Of a stretch of DNA of 64,000 nucleotides, positions 10,401 through 17,793 are shown one piece after another. Within the stretch, counting starts at the first letter, position 1. Each line of letters starts with the position of its first letter. The position numbers and the translations under genes were made by a program. The notes below the pieces were generated by a model. It ran no database searches and was not told where the DNA came from. It was given only the letters and a program-made list of their open reading frames with translations. This stretch comes from K23-9 sp964460665 (GTDB lineage: Bacteria > Planctomycetota > Planctomycetia > Pirellulales > Pirellulaceae): assembly GCA_964460665.1 (NCBI GenBank), contig CAYWSL010000002.1:26103-90102 (forward strand), written 5' to 3'.

Positions 10401-11024
10401 GTACAACGATTCCAAACGTCCGGATACTTTTTTGATCGTGTGCTGCCGCGCCAGCGCAGAAACTTGGCTGTAGACGGTCGAGATCTTGACCGAAAGACAC
10501 TTCACGTCGGGCATCCGCAATGCGTCGAAACAGTCCTGCATCCGTCGTTTTGTTTCGCGTTCACCCAGAATCGCTTCGCCCAACAAGTTGACATTCATTT
10601 CAACGCCTTGTGATTGCCGCGCCCGCAAGTGTTCGCCCAACAGCGCTGGCTCGGCTGGCAAAATCACGTTTGCCGTTTCGCGGCGCATCTTTTCTTTCAC
10701 CAACGGGACGGCCACGCCGGGAAGGTATTCGCCAAAGGACTGAAACCCGCGCAGCATCGCCTGTTCGGTGGGACTGAAGAACCGCGGCACACCTTGCACG
10801 TCCAGCAAATGCGTTAACTGGTCAGCGACCCGAGCGGGGGTATGAGTACGGAACGCTTGATCGGTCATTTCCACCAGCGTTGCCTTGTCGGCAGCGTGAC
10901 CAATCATTCGATCCAATTCTGCTTGCTGCCGGCGTTCTTGTGGTGTCTGCAGCGTGACCGCGTGACGAAGTAGTTCGGCGGCGACTTCGATGGCGCGTTC
11001 AGCGTCTGAGTTCTTATCAGTCAT
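7419..11024 (-). CDS. Bifunctional proline dehydrogenase / P5C dehydrogenase (PutA-type)
   Basis: The 1201-aa protein oxidises proline to glutamate in two steps. The N-terminal half (about residues 100-450) is a FAD proline dehydrogenase barrel, with VKISTVYSQ, RLVKGANMEMER and SHNLFDVALAL blocks. The second half (about 540-990) is an NAD aldehyde dehydrogenase with SPWNFPLAIP, LAETGGKNATIV (catalytic Glu) and GHSGQKCSA (catalytic Cys). About 200 further residues follow the ALDH domain. There is no N-terminal ribbon-helix-helix DNA-binding domain, so it should not autoregulate as E. coli PutA does. It is transcribed alone, divergent from serC across 344 bases. Confidence 0.93.
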   Translation of the reverse strand: MTDKNSDAERAIEVAAELLRHAVTLQTPQERRQQAELDRMIGHAADKATLVEMTDQAFRTHTPARVADQLTHLLDVQGVPRFFSPTEQAMLRGFQSFGEYLPGVAVPLVKEKMRRETANVILPAEPALLGEHLRARQSQGVEMNVNLLGEAILGERETKRRMQDCFDALRMPDVKCLSVKISTVYSQVSALARQHTIKKVSGRLESLYRTAMQEVDPQTGDAKFVYLDMEEYRDLYLTADILRETLDRKGLQKARAGVALQAYVPDSYRVMQRLIQWSAQRVSDGGEPLTIRLVKGANMEMERVHASISGHPQPTYQRKADTDANYKRMLRELIDATAKGDLRVGVASHNLFDVALALLWASEKESDTGDFGDRIQIEMLEGMANHQRRAITERGSRMLLYAPACRREGFLNAIGYLIRRLDENTGPENFLRHSYRLKADSPEFESLASGFREAFAHRDKVSDAPRHNESRNDRAAQPPVADHWSQLVNEPDTDWSHPANADWAQAILDRWQSKFDEGPVQIPLMIGSDQVDGKTTVSKNDPSRPEVVVSEANTASLQDVQRAVEIASEDRSGWGSSTVDHRHDVLRKVAQNLRERRGDLIGAMVADGGKTVGQADPEVSEAIDFCEFYPLSAKAWMGEPTIEVKPRGVVAVISPWNFPLAIPCGGIAASLSAGNTVILKPASQTILTAQVLCHAFWDAGVPRDVLQLVPCPGKTAELGLVANEKVDTVILTGGTSTAKRMLAVRPDLHLLAETGGKNATIVTAMADRDQAIKNVIYSAFGHSGQKCSATSLLLLEDEVFNDEKFRETLADAVESIRVGSAWDLSSKMGPLISPPGEELIRGMKTLEGDESWLVVPEHVVGNPNLYRPGVKWNIKSGSFAHKTELFGPILGVMKFSRLEEAIEIVRSTGYGLTSGLESLDVREIELWKQSIGAGNLYINRPTTGAIVLRQPFGGVGLSAYGPGVKAGGPNYVLALMKVNDGRPNSNESTAPHDELDRLQSWVEVFAATDVMPEAVAASLRSVMTSQRSAMAQEFSREHDSVKLVGQDNFRRYRPVKAMTIRVDSADQIVDALTAVTAAVAAGAQVTVSISTDLSPQAKELLESPADYVPGLVDPVEETIDELAKRIRDGGVNRLRLFDQRKDHAELLKACGEMFVTSISEPVVVEGRVECLRYMDEQSVSHDYHRYGNLGRRAEETRRPVG

Positions 11025-11368
11025 GCGTATTCATCAAGAAATTTGAAAAGCTGTTGGCGCGTTGCAACCCGTCGAACAGCAAGAATGCCCTATCCAGCTT
11101 AGCGTCGATCCGTCCACTGATCCGCCCTTCGATCCGCCCATCGATCTGCATCAGCGGGTTGGTTTAGGAGCTTCGCTAGCGTGGCAATCCCCGCTTACTG
11201 CGACAATTACGGTGGCAATACCTTGTGAAAACGGGGGCCTACGAGCAAAGACCCTGCCTTCGGTGTGGCAATATTTCGCAACCTTCCGAAGTTCTGGTTG
11301 TCGACGTAGAATTCGGGGCCTGGAATTGCCGATTCTGATCACCCTATTTCCCCAAAGCTGGCTAGACG
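11025..11368. promoter_or_regulatory. putA-serC divergent intergenic region
   Basis: This 344-base stretch between divergent genes has no credible gene. It must hold promoters for both directions, but I could not assign -10/-35 boxes with confidence. It contains a fourfold imperfect 12-bp tandem repeat (11107-11154). A short open frame on the plus strand through the repeats encodes low-complexity DPP-type peptides and is judged non-coding. Confidence 0.6.
11107..11154. repeat. 12-bp imperfect tandem repeat, four copies
   Basis: Four head-to-tail units of GATCCGCCCNTC type lie at 11107-11118, 11119-11130, 11131-11142 and 11143-11154. Units 2 and 3 differ at one base; the outer units diverge more. 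The constant 12-bp spacing would suit either slippage-generated DNA or repeated protein-binding sites. Confidence 0.75.
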
Positions 11369-12481
11369 ATGAGTGCCACTGCGACTGATCAACGTGTATT
11401 TAATTTCTCCGCCGGTCCGGCAGCCCTGCCGCTATCGGTCTTGAAAGAAGTCCAAGAAGAAATGCTGTGCCTACCGGGCGCAGGCTGCTCATTATTGGAA
11501 ATGAGTCACCGAAACAAGATGTTCGTCGACATCTTGCACGATGCCGAAAATTCGATCCGATCGCTGCTAGGAATCAGTGACGATTACGCCGTCTTGTTCT
11601 TGCAAGGTGGTGCGGCGCTACAGTTCAGCATGATCCCAGCCAACTTGGCCAAGGGGACGGGCAAAACCGCAAACTACATTCAAACCGGAACCTGGGGCAA
11701 GAAGGCGATCGTTCAAGCCAAGAACGAATGCGACGTCAACGTCATCTACGACGCGGCCGATTCTGGTTTCAACCACGTGCCAACTCCCAGCGACTACACC
11801 GTCGCCGACGACGCGGCCTACCTGTACTACTGCAGCAACGAGACGATTCACGGTGTTCAGTTTGCCGACGAACCCGTTGTGCCGTCGGGCGTGCCGTTGA
11901 TCTGTGATTCATCCAGTGACATCCTTTGCCGCCCGCTGGACGTCAACAAGTACGGAATGATTTACGCCTGTGCTCAAAAGAATGCAGGCCCAGCCGGGGT
12001 CACCATGGTGATCATGCGAAAAGAACTGCTAGACCGCGGCAGTCAAACACTGCCAGGTTACATGCAGTACAAACTGCATGCCGACGCCGATTCGGAATGG
12101 AACACACCGCCGACGTTTGCGATCTACGTGCTGGGTAAAGTCGCACGTTGGCTGAAAGACGACATTGGAGGCCTGGAAGCGATGGAAAAAGCCAATCGCG
12201 AAAAAGCGCAACTCGTCTACGACGCGCTGGATGGAAGCGGCGGCTTCTACACCGGACACGCGACGAAAGAATGTCGTTCGACAATGAACGTCACGTTCAA
12301 CTTGCCAAGCGACGACCTGCTGGCTCAGTTCATCAGCGAAGCCGCGACGCAAGATCTGGCGAACTTGAAAGGCCACCGCAGTGTCGGAGGCATTCGTGCC
12401 AGCATCTACAACGCGATGCCACGCGAAGGTGCCGAAAACTTGGCCGGCTTCATGACCGACTTCGCCACCAAGAACGGCTAA
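11369..12481 (+). CDS. serC: Phosphoserine aminotransferase
   Basis: SerC converts 3-phosphohydroxypyruvate and glutamate to phosphoserine, the second step of serine synthesis, with PLP as cofactor. The 370-aa protein opens with NFSAGPAALP, typical of the family. It has the PLP-phosphate region LFLQGGAALQFSMIPANL, and the PLP lysine in YACAQKNAGPAGVT. The C-terminal GHRSVGGIRASIYNAMP is the family signature. Length is normal. The next gene, serA, makes its substrate, and only 75 bases separate them. Confidence 0.97.
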   Translation: MSATATDQRVFNFSAGPAALPLSVLKEVQEEMLCLPGAGCSLLEMSHRNKMFVDILHDAENSIRSLLGISDDYAVLFLQGGAALQFSMIPANLAKGTGKTANYIQTGTWGKKAIVQAKNECDVNVIYDAADSGFNHVPTPSDYTVADDAAYLYYCSNETIHGVQFADEPVVPSGVPLICDSSSDILCRPLDVNKYGMIYACAQKNAGPAGVTMVIMRKELLDRGSQTLPGYMQYKLHADADSEWNTPPTFAIYVLGKVARWLKDDIGGLEAMEKANREKAQLVYDALDGSGGFYTGHATKECRSTMNVTFNLPSDDLLAQFISEAATQDLANLKGHRSVGGIRASIYNAMPREGAENLAGFMTDFATKNG

Positions 12482-12556
12482 TCGGCTGCTTCACGTCATT
12501 TAGCCAACGCCCCCATTTCCTGATTCAACCGCGCTCCCCGCTCCAAATCTCATCTC

Positions 12557-13723
12557 ATGTTCAAAATCCAAACTCTGAACAACATTTCCGGCAAAGGCCT
12601 TCAACGACTTCCTAGTGAATCTTACGAGGTCGCTTCGGAAGTCGACGCACCCGATGCGATCATGCTACGTTCGTTCAAGATGCATGACATGGAATTACCT
12701 GATTCGGTCATGGCGATCGGCCGCGCAGGCGCGGGTGTGAATAACATTCCCGTCGATAAGATGACTCAAAATGGCATCCCGGTTTTTAATGCCCCTGGTG
12801 CGAACGCCAACGCGGTAAAAGAATTGGTGCTGGCTGGCCTGCTAATGGCGGCGCGGAACATTTCACCTGCCCAGCAGTTTGCAGCAGGCTTAGAAGGTGA
12901 CGACGCGACGATCTCCAAAGCAGTTGAATCAGGCAAGAAGAACTTCGTCGGCTACGAACTTCCCAGTAAAACACTGGGCGTCGTGGGCTTGGGAGCGATC
13001 GGACTACGAGTCGCCAACGCGGCGCTTTCGCTGGGCATGAAAGTGGTCGGCTATGACCCGTTGATTTCCGTGCAAAGCGCTTGGCAGCTTTCCAGCGGAG
13101 TCGAACAAGCAGTCAGCCTGGACAGCATGTTCAGCCAGTGCGATGCGATCACCGTACACGTGCCGTTGCTAGACGCAACACGCAACCTCGTCAGTGCTCA
13201 GCGGATCGCGATGATGCCCAAAGGCGGTGTGATCGTGAACCTCGCTCGTGGCGGAATCTGCGATGACGATGCGGTGTTGACGGCCTTGGACAACGGCCAT
13301 CTGCACTCGTACGTCATCGACTTCCCAACCGGGGCGTTGCTGAAACACGACAAAGTCATTTCCTTCCCACACTTGGGTGCGTCCACAGGCGAAGCGGAAG
13401 AAAACTGCGCGATCATGGTGGCTGATCAGGTCCGCGATTACTTAGAAGACGGCTCTATCAAGAACAGCGTGAACTTCCCTGAAGCGATCATGCCGCGCAA
13501 CGGTGGCAAGCGGATCACGATTGCCAACGCGAATGTGCCCAACATGGTCGGTCAGATTTCGACGATTCTGGCCGATGCCGGATTAAACATCGCCGACTTG
13601 CTAAACAAGTCGCGCGGCGACATCGCGTACACGATCATCGATGTAGACGGCGACGTGTCCGACGATGTTCTTGGCAAGCTCCGCGCGATCGACGGTGTCT
13701 TGTCGCTGCGTCTGTTAGCATAG
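12557..13723 (+). CDS. serA: D-3-phosphoglycerate dehydrogenase
   Basis: SerA oxidises 3-phosphoglycerate to 3-phosphohydroxypyruvate, the committed step of serine synthesis. The 388-aa protein has the NAD-binding VGLGAIGLRVANAA, the substrate Arg in NLARGG and the catalytic His in FPHLGAST. An ACT domain (about 315-388, from KRITIANANVPNMVGQI) suggests feedback by an amino acid. It is the short form, without the intervening domain of long SerA proteins. The usual DVF-E-EP segment that supplies the catalytic Glu is replaced by DFPTGALLKH. I recall this from the compact SerA subgroup, so it is not necessarily inactivating. Confidence 0.93.
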   Translation: MFKIQTLNNISGKGLQRLPSESYEVASEVDAPDAIMLRSFKMHDMELPDSVMAIGRAGAGVNNIPVDKMTQNGIPVFNAPGANANAVKELVLAGLLMAARNISPAQQFAAGLEGDDATISKAVESGKKNFVGYELPSKTLGVVGLGAIGLRVANAALSLGMKVVGYDPLISVQSAWQLSSGVEQAVSLDSMFSQCDAITVHVPLLDATRNLVSAQRIAMMPKGGVIVNLARGGICDDDAVLTALDNGHLHSYVIDFPTGALLKHDKVISFPHLGASTGEAEENCAIMVADQVRDYLEDGSIKNSVNFPEAIMPRNGGKRITIANANVPNMVGQISTILADAGLNIADLLNKSRGDIAYTIIDVDGDVSDDVLGKLRAIDGVLSLRLLA

Positions 13724-13753
13724 AGCGGTCCAAGCGGTGCCCACCCTCGGGCC

Positions 13754-14464
13754 ATGGACTTAGATCATTGGCAAGCGATGAAGACATCACACCGAGACGA
13801 CGTCAATCCGTACAAGCCGCCAAGTGATTCCATACCGCAATCGATTGCGCCGACATCTGCCGGGCGTTTCATTGTAACACTGATTCCAGCCGCGATAGTC
13901 GCTGCCGTCGGATCGAGTGCAACGACATTCGTCGCAGCAATAACGGCCTCCGCGGTGATCGCGCTGCTGCCGATTGCGATTTCGTTTTCGCTGTCCGTTT
14001 GCCTTGTCTGTCGCGTCTTTGCCACTGGTGCATCGTGGGCGCGTATCGCGTTGGTGCTTATTGGTTGCTTATTGAGCCTGATTGTGTCGGCCTACTTTTT
14101 CGATCAACGAGTCATCCTAGGATTCGCTGAAGTTCGCGTTCGCATGGTCATGACCGCAGCGATTGGCGCGTCGACTTTCTCAATCTTCTTTGCAATAGCA
14201 CGCATTGTGCCTTTCAGTTTCGCGCGCATCATCAGTGCTTGGTTCCTATTCGCGCTATCAGCATTTATCGCTTTCATCACTTTCCTGCACTTCCGCAGCA
14301 GCCCGCACGCCAGCGACTGCGTTTTCTGGTGCTCCATGTGCTTTCAAGCGATCGTGGTTTCGACTGTTGCGATGCTCTTGAATAGCGAGAAGAGAACGGA
14401 CGCGATGGACGAACTACCGCTTCAACCCTTCGCCGTCGTCGACTCGACCGACGAAGTCTTCTAG
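13754..14464 (+). CDS. Small six-helix membrane protein with NPYKPP motif
   Basis: The 236-aa protein has a short cytoplasmic N-terminus containing NPYKPPSDS, a motif common at the start of small planctomycete membrane proteins. About six hydrophobic helices follow (first about 35-60, last about 195-215). No enzymatic motif is visible and I do not recognise the family. The ATG at 13754 is used; an ATG at 13778 is a possible alternative. The 3' end overlaps the convergent gene by 51 bases. Function unknown. Confidence 0.65.
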   Translation: MDLDHWQAMKTSHRDDVNPYKPPSDSIPQSIAPTSAGRFIVTLIPAAIVAAVGSSATTFVAAITASAVIALLPIAISFSLSVCLVCRVFATGASWARIALVLIGCLLSLIVSAYFFDQRVILGFAEVRVRMVMTAAIGASTFSIFFAIARIVPFSFARIISAWFLFALSAFIAFITFLHFRSSPHASDCVFWCSMCFQAIVVSTVAMLLNSEKRTDAMDELPLQPFAVVDSTDEVF

Positions 14465-15112
14465 GATCCCCAGGTACATGTCGTACATCGGTGACCACGC
14501 GCCCATTTCTTTTAGGTCGCGTTTGGCGGCCCGAAGTTCTTTACTGGCGTCGGCCGCCTGGTTGCGAATGTCACCCAAGCCAAGTTCGCCAGCGAGCACC
14601 TGTATCAATTGCGTTTCAAGTTGACTTTGCACCCGTCCATTGCCAGCGGCGCCAGGGAATATCTGCTGGAGCTGTTTCATCGCCGCATCAACTTCTGCAC
14701 CAGCTTGACCTAGCTGCCCACCGTTTGCGGCCGGTTTCAGAGCGGCCCCAAGAATTCCGTTTAAATCTGGCTGCGCGTTATTCACGCGATGCACCTGTTG
14801 CTTCGGCAATTGGCCGTTGGCAGCCACCTTCTTGCTTGCCGCCTTGATCGCAGCCAGTGTTTCGCTTTCGATGTCGGCTTCGATTTGCTCTTTCGTCCCA
14901 AAACGAATGGAACGGACATCAGTGCGAAGCAGCTTCACCGTTCCCATTAATGGCGATTCGATGACGACCTTGCCACCAGAAACTTCGACCAGCGAACCGC
15001 TGACTTTGTCACCGTTAGACAAAACAACCATGTCGGCAAAAGCGGGGCAGGGCAGGGCGGTCAAAAAAACGGTCAGCACTAGTAACCAAAGAACTTTTAG
15101 ACGAACAGACAT
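14414..15112 (-). CDS. Secreted protein with one SH3-like beta module
   Basis: The 232-aa protein starts at an ATG at 15112, preceded by GAGGG at suitable spacing; the longer open frame upstream lacks this. The signal peptide is about residues 1-25, ending LPCPAFA. A beta-rich module follows at about 26-70: NGDKVSGSLVEVSGGKVVIES ending in VRSIRF, resembling the repeats in the 960-aa thioredoxin protein at 50811-53693. The rest is Gln/Ala-rich and helical (about 80-232). The function is unrecognised; an exported structural or adaptor role is only a guess. It is divergent from the sulfatase at 15363. Confidence 0.75.
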   Translation of the reverse strand: MSVRLKVLWLLVLTVFLTALPCPAFADMVVLSNGDKVSGSLVEVSGGKVVIESPLMGTVKLLRTDVRSIRFGTKEQIEADIESETLAAIKAASKKVAANGQLPKQQVHRVNNAQPDLNGILGAALKPAANGGQLGQAGAEVDAAMKQLQQIFPGAAGNGRVQSQLETQLIQVLAGELGLGDIRNQAADASKELRAAKRDLKEMGAWSPMYDMYLGILEDFVGRVDDGEGLKR

Positions 15113-15181
15113 CGGTTCACCCTCGTGTGTAGGAAGCAAAAGTAAAATGCGCCCGCAGTGTTCGATTCTATTGTACAGCAC

Positions 15182-15214
15182 CACCGTCACAACACCGTCA
15201 CAACACCGTCACAA
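15182..15214. repeat. 11-bp tandem repeat, three copies
   Basis: Three perfect copies of CACCGTCACAA run head to tail at 15182-15192, 15193-15203 and 15204-15214. They lie in the 250-base divergent gap between the secreted protein gene and the sulfatase. The 11-bp period is close to one helical turn, so it could array a binding site on one DNA face, or be simple slippage. Confidence 0.85.
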
Positions 15215-15362
15215 CAACAGGCCATTGGCTCATTCGCGGCGAAAAGCACACTCAAAAGCAGTATCATCTCCAATCGTTGCTTTTCGGTTGCCTGACAACA
15301 TCACCGACAACTCAGTCGCTACGATATTGTTCGATGCCTACCATCTCTTGCTACGAGAAGAC

Positions 15363-16835
15363 ATGATGTACCGACTGCTCGCTGTCGTTGCCTTTACCTG
15401 CCTGTCAACGCTTACCACCTTGGCAGCCAACAAGCCCAATGTGTTGGTGATCATCACCGACGAACATAACTTTCGCACGCTGGGTTGTTACCGTGATCAA
15501 ATGTCGCGCGAGCAAGGTGAGATGTGGGGCAAAGACGTTGTCGTGAAGACGCCAAACATGGATCGACTGGCAACCGAAGGCGTGATCTGCACGCGAGCCT
15601 ATGCCACTGCCCCCGTTTGCACTCCCTGTCGCGCAGCGATGATCACGGGCCGCTATCCGCACAACACAGGCGCCCCAACAAACAACCTGAAGCTACGTGA
15701 TGACATTCCCACGCTTGCAAAACTGATGAACAAGGCTGGCTACCGAAGTTCGTTTGTTGGCAAGTGGCACTTGGGCGGAGCCGGAAAACCAGAATGGGCG
15801 CCCAAAATCGATGGTGGCTTTCAACACAAACAATCCATGTTCAATCGTGGCCACTGGAAAAAGTTCCAGATGACGGACGACGGTCCACGTATTGGAGCCC
15901 GCGACAAAAAGGACACTCCGTCTTATGGAGTCGACGATGCCGACGAGAAAACGTTTTCGACGGACTTTCTAACTGACCGCGCCATCGAATTCATTACCGA
16001 ACCCAGCGATAAGCCTTTCTTGACTGTCATTAGCTATCCCGATCCGCATGGCCCCAACACGGTTCGCGCGCCGTACGATCACATGTTTGACGATCTACGC
16101 TTTGCAGCGCCTCGGACTTACGGACGTGAAGACGCCGCCAAACCCGATTGGCTGGCAGGCGGTGCAAAGAACCACGCCAAGTTTCGCGGCGAACAGATGA
16201 GCAAGTACTTTGGGATGGTCAAATGCCTGGACGATAACCTCGGTCGCATACTGGAAACGCTTGAACAACAAAACAAGCTGAATTCGACCATCATTCTTTT
16301 CACGTCCGACCACGGCGACCTGTGCTACGAACACGATCGAGTGAACAAAGGAAATCCGTATGAAGGGTCCGCGCGAGTTCCAATGCTGATTCGATATCCT
16401 GCACGCCTGAATTCTGGAGTCGTCTACGGCGATCCCATGGGGACGGTTGATGTCACACCAACGCTACTTTCCATGGCTGGCGTCGATGGCAGCAAAGACT
16501 TCGAAGGCCGCGACTTAAGCGAGAAGTTAAAAACCAGCACGACCAAGCCCACCGAAGACGTTACCTTTTTACGTAATGCTGGCACCGCGCCGACTTGGCT
16601 CGCTGCAGTCGACCAACGCTACAAGTTGATTCTTTCGGTCAAAGGCCCTCCATGGCTGTTTGATGCCGAAACGGATCCCGATGAATTGCTGAACTTCTTT
16701 GGCCGACCAGGCACACAAGAAATCACTCAACGCCTGTCCCGGCAACTGCTTCAGTATTCGCTGCGTACCAATGATCCCTTTGCGAAAAACCCAAATATCG
16801 CGAAGTCGATCAAGCAATGCTTGAATGCAAAATAG
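15363..16835 (+). CDS. Secreted type I sulfatase
   Basis: The 490-aa protein begins with MMYRLLAVVAFTCLSTLTTLA, a clear signal peptide, preceded by GAGAAG. The open frame extends 182 codons further upstream without features and is not used. The sulfatase active site CTPCRAAMITGR (about residues 85-96) supplies the Cys converted to formylglycine. Metal ligands are in VIITDEHN and FTSDHGD. It hydrolyses a sulfate ester, probably on an algal polysaccharide; the substrate cannot be told from sequence. The maturation enzyme must be elsewhere, since the two SUMF1 proteins in this window lack FGE cysteines. Confidence 0.93.
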   Translation: MMYRLLAVVAFTCLSTLTTLAANKPNVLVIITDEHNFRTLGCYRDQMSREQGEMWGKDVVVKTPNMDRLATEGVICTRAYATAPVCTPCRAAMITGRYPHNTGAPTNNLKLRDDIPTLAKLMNKAGYRSSFVGKWHLGGAGKPEWAPKIDGGFQHKQSMFNRGHWKKFQMTDDGPRIGARDKKDTPSYGVDDADEKTFSTDFLTDRAIEFITEPSDKPFLTVISYPDPHGPNTVRAPYDHMFDDLRFAAPRTYGREDAAKPDWLAGGAKNHAKFRGEQMSKYFGMVKCLDDNLGRILETLEQQNKLNSTIILFTSDHGDLCYEHDRVNKGNPYEGSARVPMLIRYPARLNSGVVYGDPMGTVDVTPTLLSMAGVDGSKDFEGRDLSEKLKTSTTKPTEDVTFLRNAGTAPTWLAAVDQRYKLILSVKGPPWLFDAETDPDELLNFFGRPGTQEITQRLSRQLLQYSLRTNDPFAKNPNIAKSIKQCLNAK

Positions 16836-17042
16836 TAGTTTGTGCTTACTTTTGAGATTGCCCTAGCAGATCTTCCTGATCAGAATCCCATTTCGACGTG
16901 ACTGCACAAACCGTAGTAGATACGATGTCATTCGCGATGTTTACCGCTAAGACACGCAGATGGGGTTGCAACTGACCGAAGGTTCACGTATCTCAATCTC
17001 AGAGTGAACGGTTTTGTAGACAGGCAATCGGAAGATCACGAT

Positions 17043-17597
17043 ATGGATCAAAATTCAACTCCCCAATGGGGCAAAGCTGCGTTGAAGTTGTTCGGCGTTT
17101 CAAGCTCTGAACAGCCAGTGCGCCGGCTTGCTGATCCTGACAAAAAAGGCACCAGCGACCAGCTGCCATTTGGCTTGCGCTCACACATGCTTTCGCAGCA
17201 AAAAGCACTTCTGTACCGTGCCCTTGTTGCCGCAATGGCGGCGGACGCCGTCGTGTTTGCGAAAGTTCGCCTGGCCGATTTCTTGTTTGTTTCCGGCGGT
17301 GGCGAAGATCTGAAGCATGCCATCAAAATGGATCGCAAATTTGTTGACTTTCTGCTGTGCGATCCATTCTCGATGCAGCCGCTAGCAGTGATCGAGCTTT
17401 CGGTTCCTCAGCAAGAAGGAAGCAAGCCGCAAAGCCGTGATCCTTTCATCACACGCGCCTTGAAAACAGCTAGTATCTCGCTGTTGAAAGTCGAATCCCG
17501 CGATAGCTATCCAGTTCAGCAACTACGCGAACTGATACTCCCTCGCGTCCAAGACAAAGTGAAAGAAATCCAAACCAGCGTGACGGAAGCTTCGTAA
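17043..17597 (+). CDS. DUF2726-domain protein
   Basis: The 184-aa cytoplasmic protein matches the DUF2726 pattern: LSQQKALLYRALVAAM, VFAKVRLADFLFV, KFVDFLLCDPFSMQPLAVIELSVP and RDPFITRALKTASISLLKVE. The family has a restriction-endonuclease-like core and is often fused to nucleic-acid enzymes, but its activity is not established. The ATG at 17043 is chosen over an in-frame GTG at 17004. It lies 196 bases upstream of flhA in the same direction; a link to flagella is not supported. Confidence 0.75.
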   Translation: MDQNSTPQWGKAALKLFGVSSSEQPVRRLADPDKKGTSDQLPFGLRSHMLSQQKALLYRALVAAMAADAVVFAKVRLADFLFVSGGGEDLKHAIKMDRKFVDFLLCDPFSMQPLAVIELSVPQQEGSKPQSRDPFITRALKTASISLLKVESRDSYPVQQLRELILPRVQDKVKEIQTSVTEAS

Positions 17598-17793
17598 ATT
17601 CCGTAGCCACGACTGCTTCGGAGCGGTGAAACGCAGCCGCGTGAAACTCTGGAATTCTTCTGCAATCCTCTGATTCAGCCATTTTGCTGACGTCCAATCT
17701 GGACCCTCTTCACCCTGTTTCTGTAAGGTCGCGTTGACGACTTACGTTGAACAATCGGCGTGGCTTAAACGGCCGCACCAACAAGGATGGTGA

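Noticed and set aside
14817..15362. 182-codon N-terminal extension of the sulfatase
   Set aside because: It is antisense to the 232-aa secreted protein; the ATG at 15363 has a ribosome binding site and begins a signal peptide.
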